NCBI RefSeq assembly: GCF_003048875.2
Contig: NZ_CP049264.1
Location: 1,961,228 to 2,025,227, forward strand
DNA length: 64,000 nucleotides
From: Campylobacter concisus
GTDB taxonomy: Bacteria; Campylobacterota; Campylobacteria; Campylobacterales; Campylobacteraceae
Direction: 5' to 3'
The position numbers were made by a program, and so were the translations under genes. The notes below the pieces were generated by a model. That model had not been told where the DNA came from and did not search any database. It worked only from the letters and a program-made list of their open reading frames with translations. Shown here piece after piece: positions 44,537-53,104 of this stretch; the first letter of the stretch is position 1; the number at the start of each line of letters is the position of its first letter.

Positions 44537-45208
44537 TTACACCCCCGCTTTTACTTTAGGAATATATCTAAGGCTTGGTTTTGTGCCAAGTTCTGCTCTT
44601 AGCCTTATGCTATCTTTGACAGCTAAAAGCTTGCTAATGTGCGAGCTCTCATCGTTTAAATCGCCAAATACCAAAGCCTCATATCTGCACGCCTCAACGC
44701 AGGCTGGATCTTTTTTATCCTTTAAATTTGTATCTATGCAGAAGTTACAGCTTTGGGCTGAGTGACTAAACTTATCGATATATCTCACGTCGTAAGGACA
44801 GGCTACGATGCAGTATTTACAGGCGATGCAGTCATCTATGTTTGTAGTTTGGATGCCAGTTTTTATGTCCTTGTGACAGGCTTTTGTTGGGCAAACAGCC
44901 ACGCAAGGCGCATCCTCGCACTGCTGACAAGATACTCTTACATATCTTTTATCGAGCAAATTCTTTGGATCAGTCTTATCCTCTACAAAAAGTCTCATCT
45001 GTCCTCTTGGGACTAAATTTACCTTTCTACATGCCACTTCGCAGTCCGTGCAGCCGACGCATTTGTTTTGGTCAAATATCATGCCAAAATGTGGTTTTTT
45101 CGCACTCTCTTCACTCTTAAAAGCAAAACCACTACTTGCCACGCTAGCACCAGCAGCCACAACTGCCATGCGTTTTAAAAAGGCTCTTCTGCTATTTTGA
45201 TTTTGCAT
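44537..45208 (-). CDS. mccC: Four-cluster ferredoxin-like protein MccC
   Basis: A 223-residue exported iron-sulfur protein. The N-terminus has a Tat-like SRRAFLKR motif and a hydrophobic stretch. Four 4Fe-4S motifs follow: CVGCTDCEVAC, CQQCEDAPCVAVC, CIACKYCIVAC and the late CNFC...CVEAC. It matches the NrfC/PsrB family that links NrfD-type quinol dehydrogenases to periplasmic reductases. I use ATG 45208, preceded by GGAG at 6 bases, rather than 45220. It follows mccB by about 20 bases. Confidence 0.88.
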   Translation of the reverse strand: MQNQNSRRAFLKRMAVVAAGASVASSGFAFKSEESAKKPHFGMIFDQNKCVGCTDCEVACRKVNLVPRGQMRLFVEDKTDPKNLLDKRYVRVSCQQCEDAPCVAVCPTKACHKDIKTGIQTTNIDDCIACKYCIVACPYDVRYIDKFSHSAQSCNFCIDTNLKDKKDPACVEACRYEALVFGDLNDESSHISKLLAVKDSIRLRAELGTKPSLRYIPKVKAGV

Positions 45209-45227
45209 TTTTAACTCCATTTATGCC

Positions 45228-45986
45228 TTAATGAGGCTTTTTAATGCCCTCATTTTGCTCTTTTTCATGAATTTTTCTTGCCGCCTCAGCTAGTTCGCCA
45301 GGCTTTAAGACCTTAATAAGCTCTATCTCAAAAACGATAGTCTCGCCTCCAGGTATCCCCTCCATGCCGCTATCGCCGTATGCAAGCTCAGGCGGGATGA
45401 CAAATTTAAACTTCTCGCCCTCTTTCATAAGCATAAGTCCCTCTTCAAGTCCAGGGATCAAATTTAGCATCGAAAGATGAGCTGGAACCTCTTTTGTCTC
45501 GTCAAAGACCTTGCCATCGACAAAGCTTGCTTTATAATTTACTATGATGATGCTCTCAGGCTTTGGTGTAGCCCCTTTTGAGCCACCCTTTATGATCTCA
45601 TATTGTAAATTTGATTTTGTTGTTTTTACATTTTTGTTTTTTGCATTTTTTTCCATATAGGCTTTGCCTTGGGCTAAATTCTCTTTTAGCTTGGCTGCCT
45701 CTTTTTCTTTTACTATCTTCTCTAAGCTTTCAGCCCTTTTGTTTAGTAGCTTTGCTATCTCATCATCACTTAGTTTTAGCTCGCTCTTTAGTGCATCGCT
45801 AAAGCCTTTTATCACTGCATCAGCGTCATAGCCAACACCTAGTTGTTTTTGATCTAGCAGTCCTTTTAAAACATATCCGCCACTTGTTGCGCCTATGGCA
45901 TAAGAGTCGTTTGTATCGACATTTGCCAAGAGGCTAGCCACGCTTAGACTAAGAAGTAGCGAACATTTTAAAAACCTATTTTTCAT
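45228..45986 (-). CDS. mccB: FKBP-type peptidyl-prolyl isomerase MccB
   Basis: A 252-residue periplasmic isomerase with a signal peptide (about 1-21), an N-terminal helical dimerisation domain (DTNDSYAIGATSGGYVLKGLL) and a C-terminal FKBP domain. The latter includes VNYKASFVDGKVFDET, IPGLEEGLMLMKEGEKFKFVIPPELAYGD and GGETIVFEIELIKV. This is the Mip/FkpA layout. It lies between mccA and mccC, as in Wolinella, and probably helps fold the large cytochrome. Confidence 0.88.
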   Translation of the reverse strand: MKNRFLKCSLLLSLSVASLLANVDTNDSYAIGATSGGYVLKGLLDQKQLGVGYDADAVIKGFSDALKSELKLSDDEIAKLLNKRAESLEKIVKEKEAAKLKENLAQGKAYMEKNAKNKNVKTTKSNLQYEIIKGGSKGATPKPESIIIVNYKASFVDGKVFDETKEVPAHLSMLNLIPGLEEGLMLMKEGEKFKFVIPPELAYGDSGMEGIPGGETIVFEIELIKVLKPGELAEAARKIHEKEQNEGIKKPH

Positions 45987-46006
45987 TTCAAACCCTTAAG
46001 ATTAAA

Positions 46007-46024
46007 GGGGCTAAAACTAGCCCC
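46007..46024 (-). terminator. Hairpin between mccA and mccB
   Basis: A 7-bp perfect stem (GGGGCTA / TAGCCCC) with a 4-base loop lies 6 bases after the mccA stop and about 20 bases before the mccB start, followed on the minus strand by TTTAATCTT. It is probably a partial terminator or RNA 3' stabiliser that gives more mccA than downstream message. Confidence 0.6.
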
Positions 46025-46030
46025 TAAATG

Positions 46031-48097
46031 CTATAAATTTTTGTTTAGAATTCTCTGAGCTTCTTTTATATACTCTTTAGATGCATCTAGTCTTTGTTTA
46101 GTAAATTTAAATCCGTGCATACCCCACGAACCATCTTTTTCGACCATGTCGATGATCTCTTGAGCGTTTTGGACAAGCTCATAAACTCTTGCTTTATCAC
46201 TTGGATCTAGCTTTTTAGTCTCTAGTAGTGAGTAAATTCCCTCGATGCCTATTTTAACCTCTGAGAATTCATTTTTAACTGGAGTTTGCCATCCCATAAC
46301 CTCATCATAAACTTGTTTTTGGTTTTTGAAATGAAGTGTTGGTTTTAGCTCAGATAGCACTGGGCTATGGCAGCCTTTATTATCTTTCATATCTTTATCA
46401 GCCCAAGATGTTCTAGCGCATGCCCACATCAAATCAACATAGTTGTGGCCATTTTTATCTCTCTCAAAGTGCCAATCTTTTCCATCTCTTGGTTTTTCAG
46501 AAGCAGCGCCTGGGACAAGAGATTTCTCTTTTGGATCGACCATGATCTTCCAGATGTGAGAGCGTCTTTGAGTATCAAAGCCAGCGTTGTCTTGGAACTG
46601 AACAGCGTAGAAATTCTCGCAGCTCATCATAAATGGCATGTGGCAAGACGCACAAGTGTTGTTTTTGTGAGTATCTGCTTTTGATGCGATATATGCTTGA
46701 GTCTCGTGACAATCTTTACAATCTTTTTTGATCTTTGGTTTAGTGTAGAACGCACTTAGATAGCCTTGATCTGGGTTGTAGTTCATGCCAGTTACGCTCT
46801 TATCGCCTACGACGTTACCTGTGTTATCGTGTGGATCGTGGCAAGTGACGCATCTCATACCTTTATCGTAGTGAGCGGTAAAGTATGATTGTGAGCCCTC
46901 AGAACCACATCCTGGTCCCATTGATTTAAATTTAGAGCTTAGTGAGAGATCAAGCTTGCCGTTATTGAGCGGATTAGCTCGCATTAGATCTGGGCTAAAG
47001 TTAAATCTTTGGTGACAGCGTTCGCAGTTTGATGTTCTAAAATTTGTAGCTCCATCAAGGTGACCGCCAGCTCCGTGGCACTCCTCACAGCTTACGCCTT
47101 TTGAGATAGTGTGTTTTTGGAGCTCTTTGGCATTACCAAGTGCTGCGTAAAATTCTGCTTTTGACTTAAAGTCAAATTTAACTGGGTGACAAACCTCACA
47201 ATATGATGAGTTTGCTTGGAAAAACATCGATTTTTTATGTTTTGCGGCGTATGAGGCAAGACCTCTGACATATCCGCCATTATCGCCATACTCTTCAAGC
47301 GTGCCAGGAAATTCTGGGACGAGCTCTTTTATCTTTTTAACAGTTGCGTCGTCTAAATTTAACGCCCATGTTCTTTGCCATTGGTTACCGCCAGCTACGA
47401 TCTGACCTGTGCCATCTCTTAGCAAACCACCCTCAACGTAGTAAGTACCACGAAGTAGCCATGCATCGACGTAGCCCATCTTAGTTCTTAAGTGACCAAC
47501 GGTTGCGTAGATGACATCTGGAGTGATACCTTTTGGAAGGATAGAAGCGGTATCTTTGTCAAATACTGGCTCAGTTAGGTTGTTATTGACCTCTGGGTGC
47601 TCGCCAGGGAAACGCATAGTAGTTGCGTGGCGAGATCTGCTCCAAACCTCATACTGAGCTGGGTGACACTCACCGCACTTTTCTGGACCTACAAATTTAT
47701 TAGGAAATTGAAGCGATGAAGTGGCTGGAATTCTATACATCATAGAGCTATAGCCCTTACCGCCATCTCTTTTACTAAGCTTTGACATATCAAAGCCATG
47801 TCCCTCGGCAAGCCACTCTAAGCCACGGTCATGAACGACCATTTTGCCGACGGTTTTGCCACCATACTTTGTAAAAATAGGGTGGTTTTTAAATAGCCAG
47901 TTATACATCTCTTGCTCTTCTACGACGTAGTCTTGCAAGGAGACAACACCTCTACTTTGCAGTGTGCCTTTAGGATTTGCGATAACATCACGTGCTTTAT
48001 CGGACATCTGCATATTATGCTCTTCGCAACAGGCTTGTGAAGCAAAGATACTAACACCCATGAGTAAGCCTGCTAAGGCTTTGTGTAAGTTTCTCAC
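46031..48097 (-). CDS. mccA: Octahaem cytochrome c sulfite reductase MccA
   Basis: A 688-residue periplasmic multihaem cytochrome. After a signal peptide (about 1-22) there are seven CXXCH sites, starting at Cys141, 300, 337, 358, 416, 460 and 482. An eighth has the rare spacing Cys560-X15-Cys576-His577, the hallmark of MccA. Cys397 (GPGCGSEG) and Cys493 (MMSCENF) correspond to the two cysteines that bind Cu(I) beside the active-site haem in the Wolinella succinogenes enzyme. It should reduce sulfite to sulfide with six electrons. The start is GTG 48097 with a strong AAAGGAGGAG site. It is the first structural gene after the kinase/regulator pair. Confidence 0.95.
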   Translation of the reverse strand: MRNLHKALAGLLMGVSIFASQACCEEHNMQMSDKARDVIANPKGTLQSRGVVSLQDYVVEEQEMYNWLFKNHPIFTKYGGKTVGKMVVHDRGLEWLAEGHGFDMSKLSKRDGGKGYSSMMYRIPATSSLQFPNKFVGPEKCGECHPAQYEVWSRSRHATTMRFPGEHPEVNNNLTEPVFDKDTASILPKGITPDVIYATVGHLRTKMGYVDAWLLRGTYYVEGGLLRDGTGQIVAGGNQWQRTWALNLDDATVKKIKELVPEFPGTLEEYGDNGGYVRGLASYAAKHKKSMFFQANSSYCEVCHPVKFDFKSKAEFYAALGNAKELQKHTISKGVSCEECHGAGGHLDGATNFRTSNCERCHQRFNFSPDLMRANPLNNGKLDLSLSSKFKSMGPGCGSEGSQSYFTAHYDKGMRCVTCHDPHDNTGNVVGDKSVTGMNYNPDQGYLSAFYTKPKIKKDCKDCHETQAYIASKADTHKNNTCASCHMPFMMSCENFYAVQFQDNAGFDTQRRSHIWKIMVDPKEKSLVPGAASEKPRDGKDWHFERDKNGHNYVDLMWACARTSWADKDMKDNKGCHSPVLSELKPTLHFKNQKQVYDEVMGWQTPVKNEFSEVKIGIEGIYSLLETKKLDPSDKARVYELVQNAQEIIDMVEKDGSWGMHGFKFTKQRLDASKEYIKEAQRILNKNL

Positions 48098-48192
48098 GTC
48101 TCCTCCTTTGAATTTTTATCCTAAAATCAAAATGATTTCATACTGATAATCTTAACACCAAAAAAGGGCAGAAAAGGGGGAAAATTAACAAA
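48098..48192 (-). promoter_or_regulatory. Upstream region of mccA with a candidate operator
   Basis: This 95-base gap separates the sensor kinase stop from the mccA GTG. It contains an inverted repeat AAATCA-AAA-TGATTT at 48124-48138 (both strands read alike) and AT-rich sequence suitable for a promoter. No terminator follows the kinase gene, so readthrough from the regulatory genes into mccA is also possible. Binding of the regulator encoded upstream is inference. Confidence 0.4.
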
Positions 48193-49620
48193 TTATAAAT
48201 TTTCGAAACTAATTGTAAATGCAACGTGGTTTTCATCCACATTTTTAGCAAAGATTAGGGCGTTGTTTTTGCGAGCGATAAGACGGCTCATATATAGCCC
48301 AAGCCCGCTACCGCTCTCTTTTGTGCTAAAGTGTGGCTCAAAGATGACCTTTAAAAATGAATTTTTTATCGCTCCTGCGTTATTTTGCACGCATAAATTC
48401 TTTCTGCCATCTTTTAAAAAGGCGCTTATCTTTATCACTCTTGGCTTTGTGTAGCTCTGCTTAAATGCGTCTTTGGCGTTGTTTATGATGTTTATTAAAA
48501 TTTGGATTATCTCATTAAAATTTGCAAATACCTCAAAATTTTCTCTCACGTCAAGCTGCACTTCGATCTGATACTTTTTAAGCGTTGCGTTTAAAATTTT
48601 TATCGTTTGATTTATCACTTCAAGCACTTTAAACTCTTTTCTCAAGGTATTTGGACTAAAGAAATTTTTAAAGTCATCAACGGTTTCTGACATGAAATTT
48701 ATCTGCTTGCTCGTTTCCTCTATAAATTCATAAATTTTCGCCTCATCAAGCTTTTTTCGCTCCTGATAAAGCTCTAAATTTATCAAAGATGAGCTTATCT
48801 GAGCTAGCGGCTGCTTCCACTGATGCGAGATATTGCCTATCATCTCGCCCATAGAGGCTAGGCGGCTTTGATGTATCATTAGCTGCTCAGTCTGCCTTTT
48901 GCTCTCTTCGCCTCGCCTATGCATCTTATAAACAAGTAGCAAAAATAGCCCAAAGATAAGCGTTATAGCGCTCATTATGACGATGACCTCTTGCAAGTGG
49001 TAGGTAAAAATAGCGCGGATTGGTATCTTAAAAGAGATCATCGCGACCGTTTCGTTCACGTCTGGGATCTCTATGCCCTCCATGCCGTATTTTTCTAGCA
49101 TTTGTTGTGGGGCATTTGCGCTGCTATGACAGGCTAGGCAGCTTGGGCTTTGGTTTTTTATAGGCAGACCCACAAAGAGCTGTGAGCCATTTTCATCTTT
49201 TATTATCTTTACAAATTCTTTAAATTTATTCTCTTTAAAGCCGTGCAAGACGCCAGCTTCAAATTCATTTGGCTGATGGGCTTTGTTTAGCGGAGCGATA
49301 GCAACTAGCTTGTAGTCAAATTCAAGGTTGTATTTTTTCTTTTGGATGTTGTAAATTTCACGGCTTATATATGAAGATGACAGAAGTCTCTCATCAAAAA
49401 AGTCCTCTTTTAAGATGCCCTGCTCTTTTAACTGCTCGATTAGTGGGCGCTGAACTCCAGCGATGTACTCTCTTACAGAATTTATGCCCTCTAAAACATA
49501 ATACGCCTCTTTTTTGGCGTCTTTCATCGCAAGATCGTTGTAAAAATTTAAAACAAGTGCCGAAACTAGCAGATAGACAAAGATAAAAGCACCGACTATT
49601 AGCTGAAATTTATATCTCAC
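48193..49620 (-). CDS. mccS: Sensor histidine kinase with haem-c motif in its periplasmic domain, MccS-like
   Basis: A 475-residue kinase. Membrane helices lie at about 8-27 and 208-231. The periplasmic domain between them is of the DUF3365/Tll0287-like type and holds Cys161-Leu-Ala-Cys164-His165, a haem c attachment motif. The cytoplasmic part has His266 (SHQWKQP), an N-box (INIINNAKDAF) and G-boxes with SGSGLGLYMS. It therefore probably senses redox state, sulfite or a gas through bound haem. It overlaps the regulator gene by 11 bases and is followed by mccA; Wolinella mcc also has a two-component system, MccRS. Confidence 0.85.
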   Translation of the reverse strand: MRYKFQLIVGAFIFVYLLVSALVLNFYNDLAMKDAKKEAYYVLEGINSVREYIAGVQRPLIEQLKEQGILKEDFFDERLLSSSYISREIYNIQKKKYNLEFDYKLVAIAPLNKAHQPNEFEAGVLHGFKENKFKEFVKIIKDENGSQLFVGLPIKNQSPSCLACHSSANAPQQMLEKYGMEGIEIPDVNETVAMISFKIPIRAIFTYHLQEVIVIMSAITLIFGLFLLLVYKMHRRGEESKRQTEQLMIHQSRLASMGEMIGNISHQWKQPLAQISSSLINLELYQERKKLDEAKIYEFIEETSKQINFMSETVDDFKNFFSPNTLRKEFKVLEVINQTIKILNATLKKYQIEVQLDVRENFEVFANFNEIIQILINIINNAKDAFKQSYTKPRVIKISAFLKDGRKNLCVQNNAGAIKNSFLKVIFEPHFSTKESGSGLGLYMSRLIARKNNALIFAKNVDENHVAFTISFENL

Positions 49621-50299
49621 AAAGGTAGCCCACGCCGTATAAATTTTTGATCACGTCTTTGCCAAGCTTTCTTCTAAGCTCTTTTACGATCGTTTTTATC
49701 GCCTCTTTTGTGGGCTGCTCGTAGTCCCAGATGTAGTCAAAAATTTGCTCATAAGTGATAGTTTTGTTTTTGTTGTTTAAAAAGTACTCCAAAAGCTTGC
49801 TCTCGCTCTTGCTTAGATGAGAAATTTCGCCATTTACATAAAGCGCTTTTTTGCCAAAATCATACTCAAGCTCGTCATTTAACCTGATAGTTGGTGTGCG
49901 TCCAACTAGCTCAAACGCCACATCTTCAAGCGCTTTGATGAAAGATTTTTTATCGTATGGTTTTGCAAGATATCTTGTGATCTTTAGCTCAACTGCGCGC
50001 CACAGATACTCTTGCTCGACGTGGCTTGAAAGGATCACGATAGGGATTTTTTGATTGATAGCTCTTACTTTTTTAGCGATCTCAAGACCATCGATATTTG
50101 GCACGCTGATATCAAGTACTAGCACGTCATACGCCCCGCTCATAGCAAGCTCAAGCGCATCAAAGCCGTCTGTAACGCCTTTAACCTCTGCGAAAAAGAG
50201 CTCCAGCGAGGCGCAGATATTTCGCAAAATCGCCTCTTCATCCTCTAAGCAAAGGACCTTTTTGTTTGATAAAACATCTAAAATATCATACTCTTGCAT
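49610..50299 (-). CDS. mccR: OmpR-family response regulator, MccR-like
   Basis: A 229-residue regulator. The receiver domain has the acidic pair in CLEDEE, phosphoacceptor Asp63 (VLDISVP) and Lys in AKPYDKK. The C-terminal winged-helix DNA-binding domain (about 130-229) includes KSESKLLEYFLNNKNKTITYEQI and ends VKNLYGVGYLCEI-like. It overlaps the haem-motif kinase gene and lies upstream of mccA, so it probably controls the mcc cluster. Confidence 0.88.
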   Translation of the reverse strand: MQEYDILDVLSNKKVLCLEDEEAILRNICASLELFFAEVKGVTDGFDALELAMSGAYDVLVLDISVPNIDGLEIAKKVRAINQKIPIVILSSHVEQEYLWRAVELKITRYLAKPYDKKSFIKALEDVAFELVGRTPTIRLNDELEYDFGKKALYVNGEISHLSKSESKLLEYFLNNKNKTITYEQIFDYIWDYEQPTKEAIKTIVKELRRKLGKDVIKNLYGVGYLCEI

Positions 50300-50438
50300 A
50301 CGTCATCTCATCTCTTAAGCCAAAATGCCGACTTAAATAACACAAAATAAAAACTATTTCATAAATTTACATCATGATCGTAAGATTAAAGTAAAAAATA
50401 GGCTCACTACTTAAGTGATAAATTTAAAAAAGAAAGTT

Positions 50439-50466
50439 AAATTTAGCCAAAGATTTGGCTAAATTT
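50439..50466 (-). terminator. Terminator after the chemoreceptor gene
   Basis: A 13-bp perfect inverted repeat (AAATTTAGCCAAA / TTTGGCTAAATTT) with a 2-base turn lies directly after the stop codon of the gene at 50468. Confidence 0.85.
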
Positions 50467-50467
50467 A

Positions 50468-52171
50468 TCAGGTTCTAAATTTTGAAAGGCTAGTGTTTAG
50501 GTTATCAGTCATCTTTGAAAGATGAGCGGCTGCAAGTGAGATTTCATCCATACTTTTTGAGTTTTGTTTTGAAATTTCATCGATATTTACGATGCCTTTT
50601 ATCAGCTCTTCGACCTTATTTCCAGTCTCTAAATAATCCTTCGTAGAGGTCTCATTTAAGCTAACGCTCTCGTTCATTAGCTGGTTCATATTTTCTATTT
50701 TTTCATTTATCTGGGCTGATTTTTTGCAAAGCTCGCCAGCTTTTTTAGCATTATCGCCGATGGTTTGGCTTGAGTTTGAGATCGCTTCAACGATTAAATT
50801 TATAGTTGCATTTATCTCGCTTAGGCTATTTTGCGTGCGTTCAGCCAGCTGCCTAACCTCATCAGCCACGACTGCAAAGCCACGTCCATGCTCACCTGCG
50901 CGCGCTGCTTCTATGGCAGCATTAAGGGCAAGTAAATTTGTCTGATCAGCGATGTCGTCGATAATGTTTAAGACATCTTTTACATTTTTAGCTTGATCAG
51001 CTAGGCTTTTCATCGAGCTAGCGAGTGAAATTTCACTATTTGCGGCCTCATCTACATTTTTACTAAGTCCTAAAACATCGTTTGAGACCTCATTTATATA
51101 TAGACAGGTTCTTTCAAGATTTTCTTTGCTCTTCTTAGCCTCTTCAAATGAGCTTTTTATCTCTTCTGACATGGTTTTTGCCATATTTGTCGTATCTGTG
51201 ACGATTAGTGAAGATTTGTTGGTTAAATTTGTAGTTTGAGCTGAGGTAGATGAGAGCTGCTCGGCGATAGAAGAGTTCTCATGCGCTAGACCTTTAACAC
51301 TTTCTATCACAGATCTTAGCTCGCTTGTTAGGTCGTTTATAGAGCTTTTGATGTTTGAAATTTCATCTTTGCCACTAACTTCAAGCTTTTTAGTAAGATC
51401 GCCTCTGCCACTTTTTATCTCATCTGACATCTCGGTTAAATTTGCAACGATATTTTTTATAGGTTTGATGATCGCCCTACTTAAGATAAATAGCACGACA
51501 GCTATCAAAACAACCGTGATCAGGGCACAAGCGATGATAAAGGTTTTTGTATTTTGGCTATTTTGCTCGTTTAGTACGACCTTTGTCTTTTCTATCTCAT
51601 CAGCCAAGTCATCGACATATACGCCACTTCCTAGCATCCATTTATATGGCTCGAAATTTGCAGCATAGCCAAGCTTCTCCACTGGCTCCTCGCCCTCTTT
51701 TTTCGCCCAGCCAAATGTGACAAAGCCGCCGCCTTGTTTAGCTTTTTCAATGAGCTCTTTTATAAGAAATAGCCCTTTTGGATCTTTTAAGCCGATTAAA
51801 TTTTTACCCACAAGCGATGGCTTTTCAGGGTGCATCAAAACAACGCCGTCGTAGTCATAGATGAATATATAGCCAGTCTTGTCGCTAAAGAATTTTAGCT
51901 TTGAGACGACTCTAAAAATTTCTTTTTTTATCTCATCGTCGCTTAGCCCTTTTTCTTTGCCGCCGTTGTAAATTTCACGCATCATTTGGTTGATCGTCTC
52001 GACGTCATCTTTTAAATTTTCTTTTCTGGCATTTACCAGCTCGTCGTAGGACTTATGGGTGAAAAACTGAGTTAGATCGCTTGAAAATTTGCTATTTAAA
52101 AAGATGAGCAAACAGCTGACAAGCAAAACTGAGAAAACAAAAGTGAGAATTATCTTTGTAGATATTTTCAT
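50468..52171 (-). CDS. Methyl-accepting chemotaxis protein, single Cache type
   Basis: About 567 residues from ATG 52171, with AAGGA just upstream. The longer in-frame start at 52225 would add a charged leader before the first helix. A membrane helix at about 6-27 is followed by a periplasmic single Cache domain ([31 protein letters not shown]). A second helix at about 200-220, a HAMP domain and the signalling hairpin with [20 protein letters not shown] complete it. Single Cache receptors often bind small organic acids. The ligand here is unknown. Monocistronic with a strong terminator. Confidence 0.9.
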   Translation of the reverse strand: MKISTKIILTFVFSVLLVSCLLIFLNSKFSSDLTQFFTHKSYDELVNARKENLKDDVETINQMMREIYNGGKEKGLSDDEIKKEIFRVVSKLKFFSDKTGYIFIYDYDGVVLMHPEKPSLVGKNLIGLKDPKGLFLIKELIEKAKQGGGFVTFGWAKKEGEEPVEKLGYAANFEPYKWMLGSGVYVDDLADEIEKTKVVLNEQNSQNTKTFIIACALITVVLIAVVLFILSRAIIKPIKNIVANLTEMSDEIKSGRGDLTKKLEVSGKDEISNIKSSINDLTSELRSVIESVKGLAHENSSIAEQLSSTSAQTTNLTNKSSLIVTDTTNMAKTMSEEIKSSFEEAKKSKENLERTCLYINEVSNDVLGLSKNVDEAANSEISLASSMKSLADQAKNVKDVLNIIDDIADQTNLLALNAAIEAARAGEHGRGFAVVADEVRQLAERTQNSLSEINATINLIVEAISNSSQTIGDNAKKAGELCKKSAQINEKIENMNQLMNESVSLNETSTKDYLETGNKVEELIKGIVNIDEISKQNSKSMDEISLAAAHLSKMTDNLNTSLSKFRT

Positions 52172-52376
52172 AGCACACATCCTTGCATTTTGGGATCTCC
52201 TAAAAATTTGTGCCATTTTATACATTCAAATCTTAATTATAAATTAACTTTTGAAATTTAAGAAAAAAAGAATAAATTTGATGAGAGAATTTACTCAAAG
52301 CCCAAAATAACGAATAAGTTACAAATATTATTATCTTAAGCTTTGAGCGTAAAAAATACGTAAAATTTAGTAGCCT

Positions 52377-52985
52377 TTAGTTGCCTCTGCTTCCAGGCTT
52401 AATCGCCTTGCTACCACTCTTACAAAGCGGACAGTGCTCTGGCTCATAAATTTCAAATTCAAAATTTCCCAAAGCAAAAAATGGCTTATCACTTGGCAGT
52501 TTTGCATTTGCCTTAGCTTCATTGCCTAAATTTGCAACCTTGCAAAAACCGCGATTTGCAAGTGCCGCAAAGCCAACTACCTCGCCACCAAGGCTCTCTA
52601 TCACGCGTGCTGCTTCAAGTGCTGATCCACCAGTTGTGATGATGTCCTCACAAACTATAAATTTCTCGCCTTTTTTCACTTCAAAGCCGCGCCTTAGGCT
52701 CATCACCCTATCAACACGCTCTGTAAATATAAAGCGCTTTTTCGCCGCGCGAGCTAGCTCATATCCAGCTAAAATTCCACCAAGTGCAGGAGAACAAACA
52801 CTATCAAATTTAATGCCAAATTTCTCTATCACACGCGCTAACTCATCTGCTAGCTTTGCTGCAAGTGCTGGGTCTTCAAGCACCTTTGCACTTTGCAGAT
52901 AAAACTGCGAGTGGTTGCCACTACTTAGCAAAAAGTGCCCCTCTAAATACGCCCCAGCGTCCTTATAAATTTTCTCTAAATCCAT
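52377..52985 (-). CDS. pyrE: Orotate phosphoribosyltransferase
   Basis: A 202-residue enzyme joining orotate and PRPP to give OMP in pyrimidine synthesis. The PRPP-binding motif is [19 protein letters not shown]. The N-terminal [13 protein letters not shown] and the [12 protein letters not shown] flap are typical. The last 20 residues add [10 protein letters not shown], a two-cysteine tail also seen in other epsilon-group PyrE proteins as I recall. It is a single gene divergent from the antiporter gene. Confidence 0.93.
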   Translation of the reverse strand: MDLEKIYKDAGAYLEGHFLLSSGNHSQFYLQSAKVLEDPALAAKLADELARVIEKFGIKFDSVCSPALGGILAGYELARAAKKRFIFTERVDRVMSLRRGFEVKKGEKFIVCEDIITTGGSALEAARVIESLGGEVVGFAALANRGFCKVANLGNEAKANAKLPSDKPFFALGNFEFEIYEPEHCPLCKSGSKAIKPGSRGN

Positions 52986-53071
52986 CGCTTTTTCCTTTTA
53001 AAATTTGCCAAAAATCTTAACACATACCCACTTAAGCCACTCTTTTTAAAATTTAATAAGCCCCGCCCTTG

Positions 53072-53077
53072 TATAAT
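53072..53077 (+). promoter_or_regulatory. -10 element for the antiporter gene
   Basis: A perfect TATAAT lies 27 bases before the ATG at 53105. Confidence 0.6.
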
Positions 53078-53104
53078 TCTTGCACTCATACAAAAAGGAC
53101 ACAC

